Shown here piece after piece: positions 33,630-45,800 of a stretch of DNA of 64,000 nt. The position numbers were made by a program, and so were the translations under genes. Below the pieces are notes generated by a model. It had not been told where the DNA came from. It made no database searches and saw nothing but the letters and a program-made list of their open reading frames with translations. Origin of the DNA: Myxocyprinus asiaticus. Its lineage: Eukaryota; Chordata; Actinopteri; Cypriniformes; Catostomidae. How positions within the stretch are numbered: the stretch's first letter is position 1; every line of letters starts with the position of its first letter. The stretch covers positions 21,899,931 to 21,963,930 of the forward strand of contig NC_059372.1 of the NCBI RefSeq assembly GCF_019703515.2, written 5' to 3'.

Positions 33630-34560
33630 TACCAAAGAAAGGCTGTGGGTTGCGGCCAATCTTGGACCCGCGAGTTCTGAATTCAGCCCTTGGATCTTGC
33701 ATTTCTACGGGCAGGAGTTCCCCTACAGCAAGTGTCCAGATGTGTTGTGGTCACCACAGATGCCTCCAAACTGGGCTGGGGCACCATGTACATCAGGCAT
33801 GCAGTCACTGGTTCCTGGTCAGGACCACGACTGGGTTGGCACATCAACTGCCTAGAGTTGCTGGCTGTCTACTCGCCCTGTGGAGGACATTGCCGTTGAT
33901 CTATGGAAAGCATGTGTTGGTCCGGTCTGACAACACAGCAACAGTAGCATATATAAATTGCCAAGGTGGCATACGCTCTCGTCGCATGTCGCAACTCGCC
34001 CGCCATCTCCTCCTCTGGAGTCAGCAGTGGCTGAGGTTGCTGCGGGCCACTCATATCCCGGGCAGCCTCAACGCCACAGCGGACGCGCTGCCGTGGCAGG
34101 CAATGCTCAGCGGAGAGTGGAGACTCCACCCCCAGGTGGTCCAGCTGATTTGGAGTCGATGTGGAAAAGCACAGGTAGACCTGTTAGCTTCCCGGGAATC
34201 CTCCCACTGCCCGCTCTGGCATTCCCTGATGGGAGCGCCCCTCGGGACAGATGCGCTGGCACATAGCTGCGCAAATACGCATTCCCCCCAGTGAGTCTTC
34301 TTGCACAGACTCTGTGCAAGGTCAGGGAGGACGAGGAACAAGTCACCCTCGTGGCCCCATACTGGCCCACTCAGACTTGGTTCTCGGACCTCACGCTCCT
34401 CGTGACAGCACCTCCCTGGCGGATTCCCCTGAGGAAGGACCTTCTTTCTCAGGGATGGGGCACCCTCTGGCATCCACGCCCAGACCTCTGGAATCTCCAT
34501 GTCTGGCCCCTGGACGGGACACGGAAGGTCTAAGCGGTCTACCACCAGCAGTCACAGACA
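33630..34560 (+). pseudogene. DIRS RT start, RNase H and connector
   Basis: After RPILDPRVLNSA the sequence jumps to DLAFLRAGVPLQQVSRCVVV. RNase H landmarks follow: VTTDASKLGWG (Asp), HINCLELLAV (Glu), and VLVRSDNTATVAYIN (Asp), then PGSLNATADAL, QVDLLASRESSHC and VTLVAPYWPTQTWF. Two frame changes lie near 33880 and 34290. The RT catalytic motif is absent, so the polymerase is lost. The order and the connector motifs match fish DIRS pol. Confidence 0.82.
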
Positions 34561-35560
34561 CGACCACTCAAGCAGAGCTCCCTCTACCAGGCAGCTTTAT
34601 GCCCTAAAGTGGCACTTATTCGTGAATTGGTGTTCTTCCCGAGCCGAAGACCCCCAGAGATGCGCAGTCGGGTCAGTGCTCTCATTTCTGCAGGAGAGGC
34701 TGGAGGGGCGGCTGTCCCCCTACACCTTGAAGGTTTATGTAGCTACTATAGCGGCTAAGTCCCTTGGACAGCACGACCTGATCATCAGGTTCCTCAAAGG
34801 CGCCCGGAGGCTTAATCCTCCCAGGCCATGCCTCTTCCCCTCATTGGATCTCATTGTAGTCCTCCTGTCCTTCGGAGAGCTCCATTTGAGCTGCTAGAGT
34901 CAGTCAAGCTGAAAGCCCTCTCCTTAAAGACTGTTCTCCTGATTGCTCTCACCTCCATCTAGAGGGTGGGGAACCTGCAAGCGTTCTCTGTCAGCGACAC
35001 TTGGCTGGAGTTCGGTCTGGCAGATTCTCACGTGATCCTAAGACCCTGACCAGGCTATGTGCCCAAGGTTCCCATGACCCCCTTCAGGGATCAGGTGGTG
35101 AACCTGTAAGCACTGCCCTGGGAGGAGGCAGACCCAGCCTTGTCATTGCTGTGTCTGGTGCATGCTTTGCGCACCTACTTGGATTGCACGCAGAGCTTTA
35201 GACGCTCTGAGCAGCTCTTTGTCTGCTTTGGTGGACAGCGGAAAGGGAACACCGTCTCCAAACAGAGGCTTGCCCTCTGGATCGTGGATGCCATTGCATT
35301 GGCCTACCAGACCCAGTCTGTGCCCGCCCCCTTGCGGGTTCGAGCACACTCTACAAGGAGTGGGGCGTCCTCATGGGCACTGGCCAATGGCACCTCTCTA
35401 GCAGACATTTGCAGAGCAGCTGGGCAACACCCAATACTTTTGCAAGATTTTACAATCTCCGGGTTGAGTCGGTTTCATCCTGTGTTCTTCAGGTACGAAC
35501 AGGTAGAGTTTGGTAATACGGAACAGCTGGCCGGGTGTATCGCTTGCGTATAGCGCCTTT
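34560..35560 (+). pseudogene. DIRS tyrosine recombinase, nucleophile out of frame
   Basis: PSTRQLYALKWHLFVNWC and SPYTLKVYVATIAA open the core-binding domain (34584-34760). Stops break 34897-35140, where RVGNLQAFSVS marks the first Arg region. From 35140 come RSEQLFVCFGGQRKGN, KQRLALWIVDAIALAYQ and VRAHSTRSGASSWA (H-x-x-R). Near 35420 a small deletion shifts the frame, so the ARFYN motif with the catalytic Tyr (nucleotides about 35438-35455) is only readable in another frame. Confidence 0.83.
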
Positions 35561-36348
35561 CCCCTCCCCTGAGGCGAAAACATGTGCTTTTACCCCAGTC
35601 GAGTTCACGAAGTCGTGGACCTTGGATGTCCTTCCTCCCTAGCTCTATGGTTCGCGAACTCGGCAGAGGAGTTCGCAGCCAGCCCCACTATGGGGTCTAA
35701 TATGCCCTGTACAGGGATAGGTGCTCCACAGGTGCCGATTACTCCAGTAATCCCTGTGATGTATATTCCGTGGTACGGTCTCCCTGTCAGTGGAACCGCA
35801 TCTCCCTTGGGCAGAGCTGTCTCTGCCCCCGGTTGCTGTGTTTGTAGAGTCCCCCCCCCTTTTTTCATGGCGGGACCTACCACCGCGCCTCTTCCATGTG
35901 CGGCTGCTGAGTCCATGTGTCGTATTGCCACATGTTAACCTCCCGTTTTGGGCAGGATGTGGTCTCCGCGGGGTCTTTTCCCCCTGAAAGTATAGGAAAG
36001 GAAAAGAACACCTTCCCTGTTGCATATTATAGCGTTAGATGGCCCCAGCTGAATCTAATACTCTGTGGAGAGAAAACATAGAGAGAAAAGGCCGCGGCTG
36101 GCGCGGCCTGTTCCCATGCTAGTTTCGTCGCTTCCCCCACTCAGGGATGTGGGGAACTACATGATGTCTTTTGCGGCATTGGGGGAGGTTACGTGCAGTC
36201 TGATGCACCTGCTATTATGCATGCAGCAGCTTGCTTGCACCTGCATCAGCAGTTCACGTAACACGGTTCAGCTGTTGTGCCATTTTTCCATAGGGACCCC
36301 TAGTGACACTACATCGACACAACGTCGAGTGAGTGACAGAAGGGGAAT
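35561..36348 (+). other. DIRS 3' region and right terminal repeat
   Basis: GC-rich sequence with no domain, ending with CCCCTAGTGACACTACATCG and ACAACGTCGAGTGAGTGACA (about 36297-36338), which is the inverse of the left end at 51030-51075. Confidence 0.65.
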
Positions 36349-36676
36349 GTCTCGGTTACTGTCGTAACCTCCGTTCCCTGATGGAGGGAACAAGACGTTG
36401 TGTCCCTCTTGCCACAATGCTGTACAAGCCGCTGAAATGGCCGGGACCGTGTCTCGGCTCCTCAGCACAAAACCTGAATGAATCCTGCATTCCAGCTCTC
36501 TTTTATACCCGTATGTCCGGGGAGTGGCATGCAAATTCCACTCGCCAATTCTCATTGGCCTTTTCTCAAAGATCTGAGGTGATCGGGGCTCTCAAGAGCG
36601 ACCCCTAGTGTCACTACATCGACACAACGTGTCGTTCCCTCCATCAGGGAACGGAGGTTACGACAGTAACCGAGAC
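36349..36676. mobile_element. 328-bp foldback element with DIRS-like promoter
   Basis: Arms 36349-36391 and 36634-36676 are perfect 43-bp reverse complements (GTCTCGGTTACTGTCGTAAC onward) and the match continues with few mismatches. The loop carries, on the minus strand, the TATAAAAG box (36500-36507) and CCAATGAGAATTGG text found in the terminal repeats at 51121-51180. It encodes nothing. Confidence 0.8.
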
Positions 36677-37190
36677 GTTTTGCATTCAAATACTAGTGCT
36701 TGCAAGGCAGCAAAAACATAGTGTTTAGATCTGGGTTAATGAAATAATTCATTAGAGCCGCTTACCATTGCCATGACACTCATTTTACATGTTAGCTTAT
36801 TTTCAAAACACAACATGGAATGACTTTGCGGTGAAAAAGCAGCTATAGGTGGTTCAATAGATGGAAGATGAAAAGAAAAATCACAATTCAGCATGAAATT
36901 TGTGTTATCAGTGAAGTCTGTTTGATCTGGAAAATTCTATGAAAGTCAATGGGAGATTTTTAAATGTTTTACATGTCTTAAAAAGTATAACGTTTACAAA
37001 AACAACTAAAGCTGGAATTATTCAAAGTCAAAACAAAGTTTGAATGGAGGACCTTATGTGGTTGGAGCTGAAATAAATGCTGAAGTTTAATACATTCCAG
37101 GTTTGGAAAAAAACCCTAACTAGAATGTTGTGGAATATCAATACATTGCTGCCTTGCAAACACTGCAAAAAAAAAAAAAAAAAAGAAAAG

Positions 37191-37243
<53 letters not shown>

Positions 37244-37714
37244 AAGTAATTTACAAAACAATATAGAGTGAGAAAGCAATATATCGGTCTGTGCAGTGCA
37301 GTGTCTCTTTACCTTTAAATGACTTCACAGGTAAAATGCACTTTATGAATTGTTAACCAAAATTGATTACATTCCCCACTGAGAGCCTGCTAAATCTTAT
37401 TCAGCTGGGCTGCACCTGATTCAGAGAACAGTATCTCAGTGTCTGCTATCTATATGGGTAAAAATAAAATAAAAACAAATGACAGCAATGTATCCTTCCA
37501 GATAAAATGCTGAGTCCTGAGATGTAGAATCAATAGCAAGATTATGGTTGGAGTCTCTGTTTTCTAAAGCAGATACAGCAGCTTGTAGATAAGCCTCAGG
37601 CTTACCCCATTTGGCTAAGGAGTACAAACAAAGTTTGAAATGTCAAGGCTCAAATGAAAAGGTACATGGAATACAAGGTAAATGGAATAAATTTGGTCTT
37701 TTGTGATTTGTAAT
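36677..37714. other. Unassigned DNA with (AG)n run
   Basis: An A-run and (AG)n microsatellite occupy 37167-37240. No gene was recognised. Confidence 0.5.
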
Positions 37715-39399
37715 CAGTGTTGGGTAAATTATTCAAAAAGGAATCCACTGCAGATTACGAATTGTTTATCTACTGTAATCCGATTTGGCATACTTAACTG
37801 ATCACTTCATGAATAATTGCTTTACTTATGTTTTTAACAAGTTTTTTTTTTCTGCTCAACAAATTCAAAACAGTGTCTCTAATTTCCTCCTCATCCATTG
37901 TCACAGGGCATAGGCTCTGTCCCAAAATTTTGAGAGCTGCCTTGCTGTCTCCAACCTACATAGGCAGCTGTCTTCTTTCCACCTTTTTCCTGAATGCGGA
38001 AGTGTTCCACATTTTGCCTGTTTTCGATATCCGATCTCCAGTGTTTTCACCCGCATCAGCGATTATTCTTAGCATGTAAAGTATTACATTTGAAGAAGTT
38101 GTCAAAAAACATGTGAAACTATAACGCGATACTTCAGAGTCGAGATGACCGTTTTTTATAGACAGTGCCTCACCCAAGTGTAGATGTCATGAAGCAATGG
38201 TCCAAGGTAAGTTACGCTGATATCATTAACTACTTTGAGTTGTTATGACAGACAACAACTGCACAAGTTGAGCGTGAAATTAATTTGTACCCCAAATAAC
38301 ACTTAAATATTTGTTGTTCTCTGTCTGAATCGCTCATTTTGGTAGTTTTTACATTGTGTCCTGAGACCAGAAACACAAAACAGGCAGTTAGAATCATCAT
38401 GGCGCTGCCCAGTGGCTGCTGAGGAAAACTGCAGATAGCAGCATCCTTACTGAAATGATGCATCATAAGAGAGAGATTTGGAATGCTCTACATAAGTGAC
38501 AGCTCCGCACGCCATTCAATAGCACTCGTTGCATGCAGTCAGTGCACGCTAGTCTTGACTCGCAACTGATTTCAATAAAGGTGAAGTGAGAGGAACAACG
38601 CGATACTTTAATGAGCATAAATATGCATAGTACACACACATTTTGGGTCAAATAGTCAATCGTATTGAATGTATTAGAAGTATATTTATAATCCAAATTT
38701 CTCTTGCTTCGTCCACCATCTTGTATTCATTTTTCTATCAAGATCATCACGGTGCATTCTGGGATCGCCTACCTGGGGAAGGATACATACGATGCTATAT
38801 ACCGCATACACAGACACACAGCTTCGTGCGTCTCTCTCTCTCTCTCTCCCCTCTGGCGGTCTGGATTACCCTTTTATCCCTCTCTAGCTCTCACTGCAAC
38901 ACAAAACAGCTGTTAGAGATAATTTCCCACAGGTGTCAATCCTTACCACTCTTCCTCTCCTGGCCTCGCTCTTCACAGACATTGCTCGGCCATGCCCACA
39001 CCACCACAGTAATATTATTTTAGAATTATGGGTAATCTAAGTAATAGGTATTGTAATTGGAAGTTAGTAACTGTAATCTGATTACAATGAATTTAAAATG
39101 TAATCCATTGCATTACTTTTGGACTAAAAAGTAATTTTATTACAGAGTACTATGCAGAGGTGGGTAGAGTAGCCAAAAACTGTACTGAAGTAAAAGTACA
39201 ATTACTTAAAAAAAATAATTACTCAAGTAGAAGTAAAAGTACTAACATAAATAATTACTTGAGTAAGAGTAAGAAAGTATCCAATTAAAAGAGTACTCAA
39301 GTAGTAACTCGTTACTTTCACAAATGACATAATAGACGTTGACTACCCTATATTCCATTACATAATACACATTGAACATGTACTACAGAACTATTATTA

Positions 39400-39706
39400 T
39401 TATTAATGGAAATTCTGTCATCATTCACCATCATGTTGTTCCAAACCCATATGATTTTCTTTCTTCCATGCAACACAATGAGATATTAGACAGAATGTTT
39501 TGCCTGAGTCACTATTTACTTTCAGTGAATGTGTTTTTTTTTCTCCATATTTTGAAAGTGAATGGTGACCGAGACTGTCAGTCCCTAACATTCTGTCTAA
39601 CATATTTTGTGTTCCACATAATACAAAGCATCACACTGGTTTGGAACAACATGAGGGTAGGGAAATTATGACAGAATATTAAATTATGGCTGAGCTATCA
39701 CTTTAA
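39400..39706. mobile_element. TTAA MITE, left end lost
   Basis: Interior GGAAATTCTGTCATCATTCA to GCTGAGCTATCACTTTAA; resembles 6148-6465. It abuts the next MITE at a shared TTAA. Confidence 0.65.
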
Positions 39707-40328
39707 AGAGATAGTTTACCCAAAAATGAAAATTCTCTCATCATTTACTCACCCTCATGCCATCCCAGATGTGTATGACTTCCTTTCTTCTGCAGAACAC
39801 AAATTAAGATTTTTAAAAGAATATTTTAGCTCTGTAGGCCAAAATTTTGATGCTCCAAAAAGCACAAAGGCAGCATAAAAGTAATCCATAAGACTCCAGT
39901 GGTTAAATCTATGTCTTCAGAAGTGATATGATAGGTGTGGATGAGAAACAGATCAATATTTGTCATTTTTTGCTAGACAGCAGGGGGCGATATGCAGAGA
40001 AGAATGTGAATCGCCAAAAACACAAGAAGAAGAATGTGAAGGTGATCTGTTTCTCTGTTTGTCATCCACACCTATCACATTGCATCTGAAGATACTGATT
40101 TAATCACTTGAGTCTTATGGATTACATTTATGCTGACTTGTGTGATTTTGTTTAGCTTTAAAATGTTGCCACCCATTCACTTGCATTGTATGGACCTACA
40201 GAGCTGAGAAATTCTTCTAAAAATCTTCATTTGAGTTCAGCAGATGAAAGAAAGTCATACACATCTAGGATGGCATGAGGGTGAGTAAATAATGAGAATT
40301 GTAATTTTTGGGTGAACTATCCCTTTAA
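39703..40328. mobile_element. TTAA MITE, intact ends
   Basis: TTAAAGAGATAGTTTACCCA to GGGTGAACTATCCCTTTAA, with TTAA at both edges and long, interrupted self-complementarity. The best preserved of the family here, and the reference for the split copy at 17042-19565. Confidence 0.88.
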
Positions 40329-40850
40329 AGGCTCTTGTCAGATCTGGATGAATTTGTCAATAAGAGAGGTTTGGAAAAATTTCTAGTAATTATTACAGTG
40401 AAAACATGAAAATGTCCCACAAGGACATTATATATAATGTTGAAATATAAACCAAAGCAAGATCATGCTTTATTAATGCCTTCTTTCACTATTCCATAGC
40501 TTTTAAAGTCCTGTGTGGATTCCTGTTTCAGTGTAGTTACAGTTTTCAGTGTCTTAAGTCATTAGATCATTAGTTCTGTACAGCAGTACCGCCGCTCTCT
40601 AAATGCATATATGCAGCCAAGTGCGTAAGGGTACCAACTCTGGTCGTGGAACACTTGCTGTGTCTGAAACTGCCCCCTATCCATTATATAGTGCACTATT
40701 TCAGGTGTCTGCCATTTTGTAGGAATGTCTGAAATCTGAGTGAGCCACTCGTTCCCTACATTTGTTCACTCATTCTTACCCACAATGCACTCTAATTTCG
40801 AGTGTACATTTGATGTACACTCGACGACGGTTAATTGCCCACAATCCACC

Positions 40851-41317
40851 TGTCATGAACTCAAGGACTCCTCCTGCTCACCACCAGAGGTCCCCCTTGC
40901 CCGAGTTCTGAGGGCACCTCGAACTACACTTCCCAGCATGCCTACCTGGACTAATTACACTTACACCTGTTTCCTATTTCATAGACTATTTAAGCTCTGT
41001 TCTAATAATAGTTATTGCCAAGTCTTGTTTTGCTCCTGCTAACATTTTTGAACGTTTTCCCCTGTTTATACTGCCTGCCTGTGTTCGACTTCTGCCTGTT
41101 ACCCACCGTTTGATACTCTGCTGCCTGCCTTGTTTACCCATTGTTTACCTGATTGTTTGCTGCCTGCCCTGACCATTGCCTGTTTATTACTACGTCTCTC
41201 ATCTGCCTATGCTGTTCCATTACTGGTGATTTACCCTGCCTGTCTGTTTATGAGTTGCACATTTACTATTAAACCGCATATGGATCTTAACCTTTGTTCT
41301 CCGGAGTCTGTGTTACA
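40851..41317 (+). mobile_element. Solo LTR with CCACC duplication
   Basis: 467 bp, starting TGTCATGAACTCAAGG and ending GAGTCTGTGTTACA. Identical 5-bp CCACC flanks (40846-40850, 41318-41322). TATTTAAGCTC near 40988 and ATTAAACC near 41270 suggest promoter and processing signals in plus orientation. The internal region was lost, presumably by recombination between two LTRs. Confidence 0.88.
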
Positions 41318-41560
41318 CCACCACGGAGAAGATGTATGAGCTGATAATTTACTGCTTCCTTCACTCCTGCAATGTTTTATTTCATGCTGAATGTAGTAAA
41401 TTACTTTTTGACGAATCATTACCTGATTAAAATAACAATAACATATAGAGAGGCAAAACATACAGATACTTTACATTTTAAAATGTACTCTTTATTTGTT
41501 TAAATATGTTTACTCTCTATAGTAACACACAATATATATTAAAAATGACAAACAGAAGGA

Positions 41561-41815
41561 TTTTTTTTTTTTTTTTTCTCCCAATTTGGAATGCCCAATT
41601 CCCAGTGTGCTTTTAAGTCCTCAAGGTCAGGTAGTGATTCGCCTCAGTCTGGGTGGCGGAGGATGAAACCCAGTTGCCTCCACATCTGAGATCGTCAACC
41701 CACGCATCTTATCAGGTGGGTTGTTGAGCGTGTTGCCACGGAGACATAGCGAGTGTGGAGGCTTCACGCCATCCACGCGGCAACCATGCCTAACTCACCA
41801 CGTGCCCCACCGAGA
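41561..41815 (-). mobile_element. Short retroposon with poly(A) tail on the minus strand
   Basis: A T-run at 41561-41577, then text such as GTAGTGATTCGCCTCAGTCT and GGAGACATAGCGAGTGTGGA that I recall as a common cyprinid SINE-like repeat. The target duplication was not found. Confidence 0.6.
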
Positions 41816-42884
41816 ACAAACCCCCAAGTATTTTAAAAGATCACATGTGACATTGTTTATGCGACAGCCCCAGAGCTCCGACACTCGGTGTATACGTCAG
41901 CATCCGAATTCATTAATTTCGTTCACTTACTGCTGAGATATAGTGCACTAACTGCCATTCACTATATAGGAAATAGTGAACGTGTGAACGATTTCGGACA
42001 CAGCCACTCTCTTCACCATAGGATTTCCTCGCACCCGCACATCTCAGACGCGCGCCGTGCACCTCACTGTGCATGCGCAGAAATGCTGTCTGTTTTCGCT
42101 CCAGTTGTCAATCACGCGAACAGCAGAGCCAAGGCATTTATTTACACTTAACTTGGATGTTTACATGGATTTATAGTTAATCCGCCTGAAGTAGCTGCGA
42201 TAGTTTCCAGTAAATGCGTAAATACAGCATGACATGCGGGACGTGGGACAAAGCATACTGATATATTGCTGCACTGATTTAAAAATGAACACTTAAAAAC
42301 TGATGTCATTAGAGCCCAGTTACATTATCACCCTGAAAATGACCATCTCATTACACCGAAAAGCCCGCATTAGGATTAGAGCCAAAACTTACCTCAGTGT
42401 GCTGCCTTAAATTGGAGCTGTGATTTTAATCTTGAAATATCAGCATGTCTTGGTGTTAAATGAAGGCATTGCATGATGAAACTATTCTTTTCACTGTGCA
42501 GAGCGAAGAAAGTGTTTCACTTTGAAGAGTTTAATGCTGCAGCAGTGATTGAGTGACAGTCTGTGACAACAGGGCGCGCAGCTGTGTGAACTTCCACTCT
42601 CTTAAAAGTCCCATTCAATAATCTCTCAATAAATTACACATTAATTTAAATTAAACCCAGTAATGTAACGACAGAAATGCCACCCATTGTAAAGAAGTAA
42701 AAGTAAAAAAATGTCATTAGAAATTTACATGAGTGAGAGTAAAAAGTACCCACTTTTAAACCTACTCTAAAGTACATTTGTTTTTTCAAAACGTTACTCA
42801 AGTAAATGTAATGGAGTAAATGTAGTGCGTTACTACCCACCACTGGTACTATGTAATCGCACTTCACCCGACACTGCTTGTAAT

Positions 42885-45800
42885 CGAGTTATGGCAAATA
42901 AATGCAATAAATGTCACAACATCAACTTTTCATCATCATTCCATTATTAAATGTAATCAGACCCATGTTAGGTAAGCTACTATTTTTGATTAAATTGCTG
43001 CTGGTTTTCAAACTGGTGTAGGCCCATTGTCTAAAAGCCTCTAACCCTAAAGAAAGGTGAAGTGCACTTCTGTTTAGGCTGAAGGCAAGAGGCTGAGATG
43101 CTGAGAGTGATTTGGGTTGCAAGAGGATATTAGTAAACAATGGAAGAGCATGACTAACCAAAGTGTCACCTCAGCCTAATGCCTGTCACCTCTCGCTTTA
43201 CACAATCAAATCACAGCAGCCAGAAGAAATAACAATCTATTGACGCAAAAATAAAAAAGAAACACTTTATGTAAGCACCTGCTTGACTGCGTGTTATGCA
43301 AAAAATTTTTGAAGGTTAACACTGAATTTTTTTTTTTATATAAATATAGTGAATATAAGAAAATATAGGAGAAAGGATTATGCAATTTCTACACTGAATA
43401 AGTTAAAGTGTGAAATTGAAAATATTAAGTAAATTCTACATTTGTACTCAATTCAAGCTAGTAAAAATTAATTCCCATTGCTTATAAGTAAATATTATTT
43501 ATGATTGTTTGTTATCTTTACAATGTGTAATCATGTACCAGTTGAAAAGTAGAAAACCTTGTCATATTTATTTCCTAATTTGATTAAATTTCAAAGGCAA
43601 ATTATATAAGTAAATTGTACTTAGTTTTTCAAATCTGGTGTTCCCAGCATGCACCAGGCTTGAATAATTAATGAACTTGCATCATTTCACTGTTTGCAAG
43701 TTTATTTACACTGTTTTTATTGTTAATTTTGTTGTCACATTTAGGAACTTCTTGTTTTGTGAAGTCTGAAGTTAATTTTCTACTCAAAATTATCCTTTCA
43801 TGATAAAAAAAAAAAAAGATCGGTTGATTACCGTTTTTTGTGCACTAAGTGTTCATGTGTGCAGCCCTGGATCTTGTTTCTATTGTCATGATGTTGTCTA
43901 ATAGACTAAATAAAGTAGCATGCATTAAGATTCCCTGTGGAAGGCTTCCATGTGTCATGTGGTACATGACTAAGTACTTTAGAAAAATGCATTGGAATGT
44001 TAAGCATGGCTTAATTCAGTGCAACATTGCTTACATTGCTTAGTAAAATGTACAAAGAGTGAGTAAAATGTACTTGAAACAGAGTATCACAAGTAAACTT
44101 TACTTGATAATTTTTAATTGAAGCCAATAAGAACTGTGTGTAGCCTTTACTTGAAAATAAAGTCTGCTAAATTTACTTTCAATTTCTGCATGGAAATTAT
44201 TACTATTATTATTATTATTATATATATATTTTTTTAAGTAAACCCCACTTAAAAAATTTTTTTTCAGTGAAGTCATTCCAATAAGTTCAACTTAAGTGTA
44301 ACGTGTTTTACTGTTCTTAATTCTATTCGAGAATGTTAATAAAATGCTATTACAAAGTCATTATCAAAAGCAGGTCGATGGAAACAGTTATGTCATAATG
44401 CTCTTTTAGACAATTTATAACATACATGCAGGGATGTGCCATCCACATAAGCAGGGTAAGCAGTGCTTTCCTAACAGAAGTGCAAAGAAAAATGACACTA
44501 TGAAATATTTAAATACAATTGTTAATATAAACTGTTTTCGTTCAAATTCATCATCTTTCATCTCTGTTGAGCAGCAGAGACAGTTATTCATTTATTCGCT
44601 TTGGTGCCACGCTCAGGTATAAGCACTTTATGTTATGCTTTCTCTGACTTAGATTCAAAGCATTGTTTACCGCCCTTTCATTCAATATTATACGTTCATT
44701 CAAACTGAATCACGCCCGCTACTACAAATGACCAAGGTAAGCATGCTTACTTAAACGAGTAAGCCAGTCAGAAGCTCCTTCCTCCAGTCATGCAATCTGA
44801 TAGGCTAGATTTTAGTTTTGCATCAACACGTTCAAATTCACGTAACTAATGCGTTATTAAGCGCTAAAATGGATATAGTGTAAGCATCAATGACCTACGC
44901 AGATATGGCAAAGTTAATTTCAATAAAAAATTGAGAAAGAGAGGCTATCGAAACTTAAACAAGCAGGCGACTTTTACAACAAAGTGACGGAGATATTCAT
45001 TCGCAAGGAGAGACGCATGGATTTTGTGTTCCAGTAAAGGTAAATTAATATGTTTATTAAAAATCTGTGTTATTGATACAAGGTCATAGATACTAGGTCA
45101 TTGTTTCTGGTTAGTCTGAGGCTATGAAGTGGTGATCTGGCAATCATGTCCTTCTTGTGTTATCCTCTGTCTGTTTTATCGTTCAAGCGTTAGGGCGCAG
45201 TGTCTGATTAAAAAAAAATATATATTAAGGGATGACTACCTTGTTTATGTTACATTTGCCTTGTGCATTCAGGTTAAGATTGTTGTCTTTGGTGGTCAGA
45301 TTATTTAATTGCTGCTGTCCATTCCAGTGTTTCTGAACTGTGGGAAGAGTAATGTAGTGAAACTAGCAATCTTTTCTTTTCTTTTTTTGTTGTATGTCAA
45401 AACAATCTCTTCTGGCACTATAGTTCATTGCATGATTTAATGGACATAAACATGCTCAGCTCAATATATGACAATATTTTATTTGTGTGATATATTACTG
45501 TCCTGAATTTAAAACAATTTGGTCATGAAGTTTGCCATTGTGACATAATTGTTTCCATTGACTGGCGGGTTCTAAGGCAAAAATGTATTTCCGTGACATT
45601 AGACTCACCTCTATAATGTGTTTTGGGCACAGCGTTTAGTAATGTGTATTAAAAATCTTTGATGCTTTCCCAGTCTCAAAGCCCACGTGCCTGATAACAT
45701 TGCAACAGTTTTATCTGAATCATCAATCATCAAATCATTAAAGTTCATTATCACATATGATACAATGAGGCCAGAGTATTATTTCTTACTGATACCCAGG

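Larger units (their letters stand above)
33598..36348 (+). mobile_element. DIRS-type retrotransposon, gag and RT deleted
   Basis: The left end GTTCCCCTTCCGTCACTCAC and the right end GAGTGAGTGACAGAAGGGGA are inverted. The interior goes almost directly from the terminal repeat into KKGCGLRPILDPRVLN (start of RT), then skips to RNase H and the tyrosine recombinase, and ends with about 0.7 kb of 3' sequence. The deletion removed gag and the RT core. It sits 7 bp after copy 2 of the 1.84-kb element. Confidence 0.82.
40657..42004. mobile_element. TIR element holding an LTR and a retroposon
   Basis: Ends GCTGTGTCTGAAACTGCCCC and GAACGATTTCGGACACAGC are inverted, with ATATAGTGCACTA near both. The flanking duplication is not clear. 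A perfect 11-bp hairpin CGAGTGTACAT lies at about 40799-40823. Coding capacity is not seen. Confidence 0.72.
39155..42845. mobile_element. Inner hAT-type element with perfect 8-bp duplication
   Basis: Termini CAGAGGTGGGTAGAGTAGCC and TTACTACCCACCACTG; identical octamers GTACTATG at 39147-39154 and 42846-42853. The subterminal repeats of AAGTAAAAGTAC and ACTCAAGTA words are in both ends. No transposase. It houses two TTAA MITEs and a further TIR element. Confidence 0.88.
37715..42876. mobile_element. Outer hAT-type element
   Basis: Termini CAGTGTTGGGTAAATTA and TTCACCCGACACTG are inverted; flanking octamers are TTTGTAAT (37707-37714) and CTTGTAAT (42877-42884), one mismatch. Subterminal words (GTAATCCGATT, AATGTAATCCATTGCATTAC) are typical of hAT MITEs. 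A second hAT element entered at 39155. The body 37850-39020 has no recognisable transposase. Confidence 0.82.

Noticed and set aside
37077..37271. Lys/Arg/Glu-rich ORF
   Set aside because: It is the translation of an A-run and (AG)n microsatellite.
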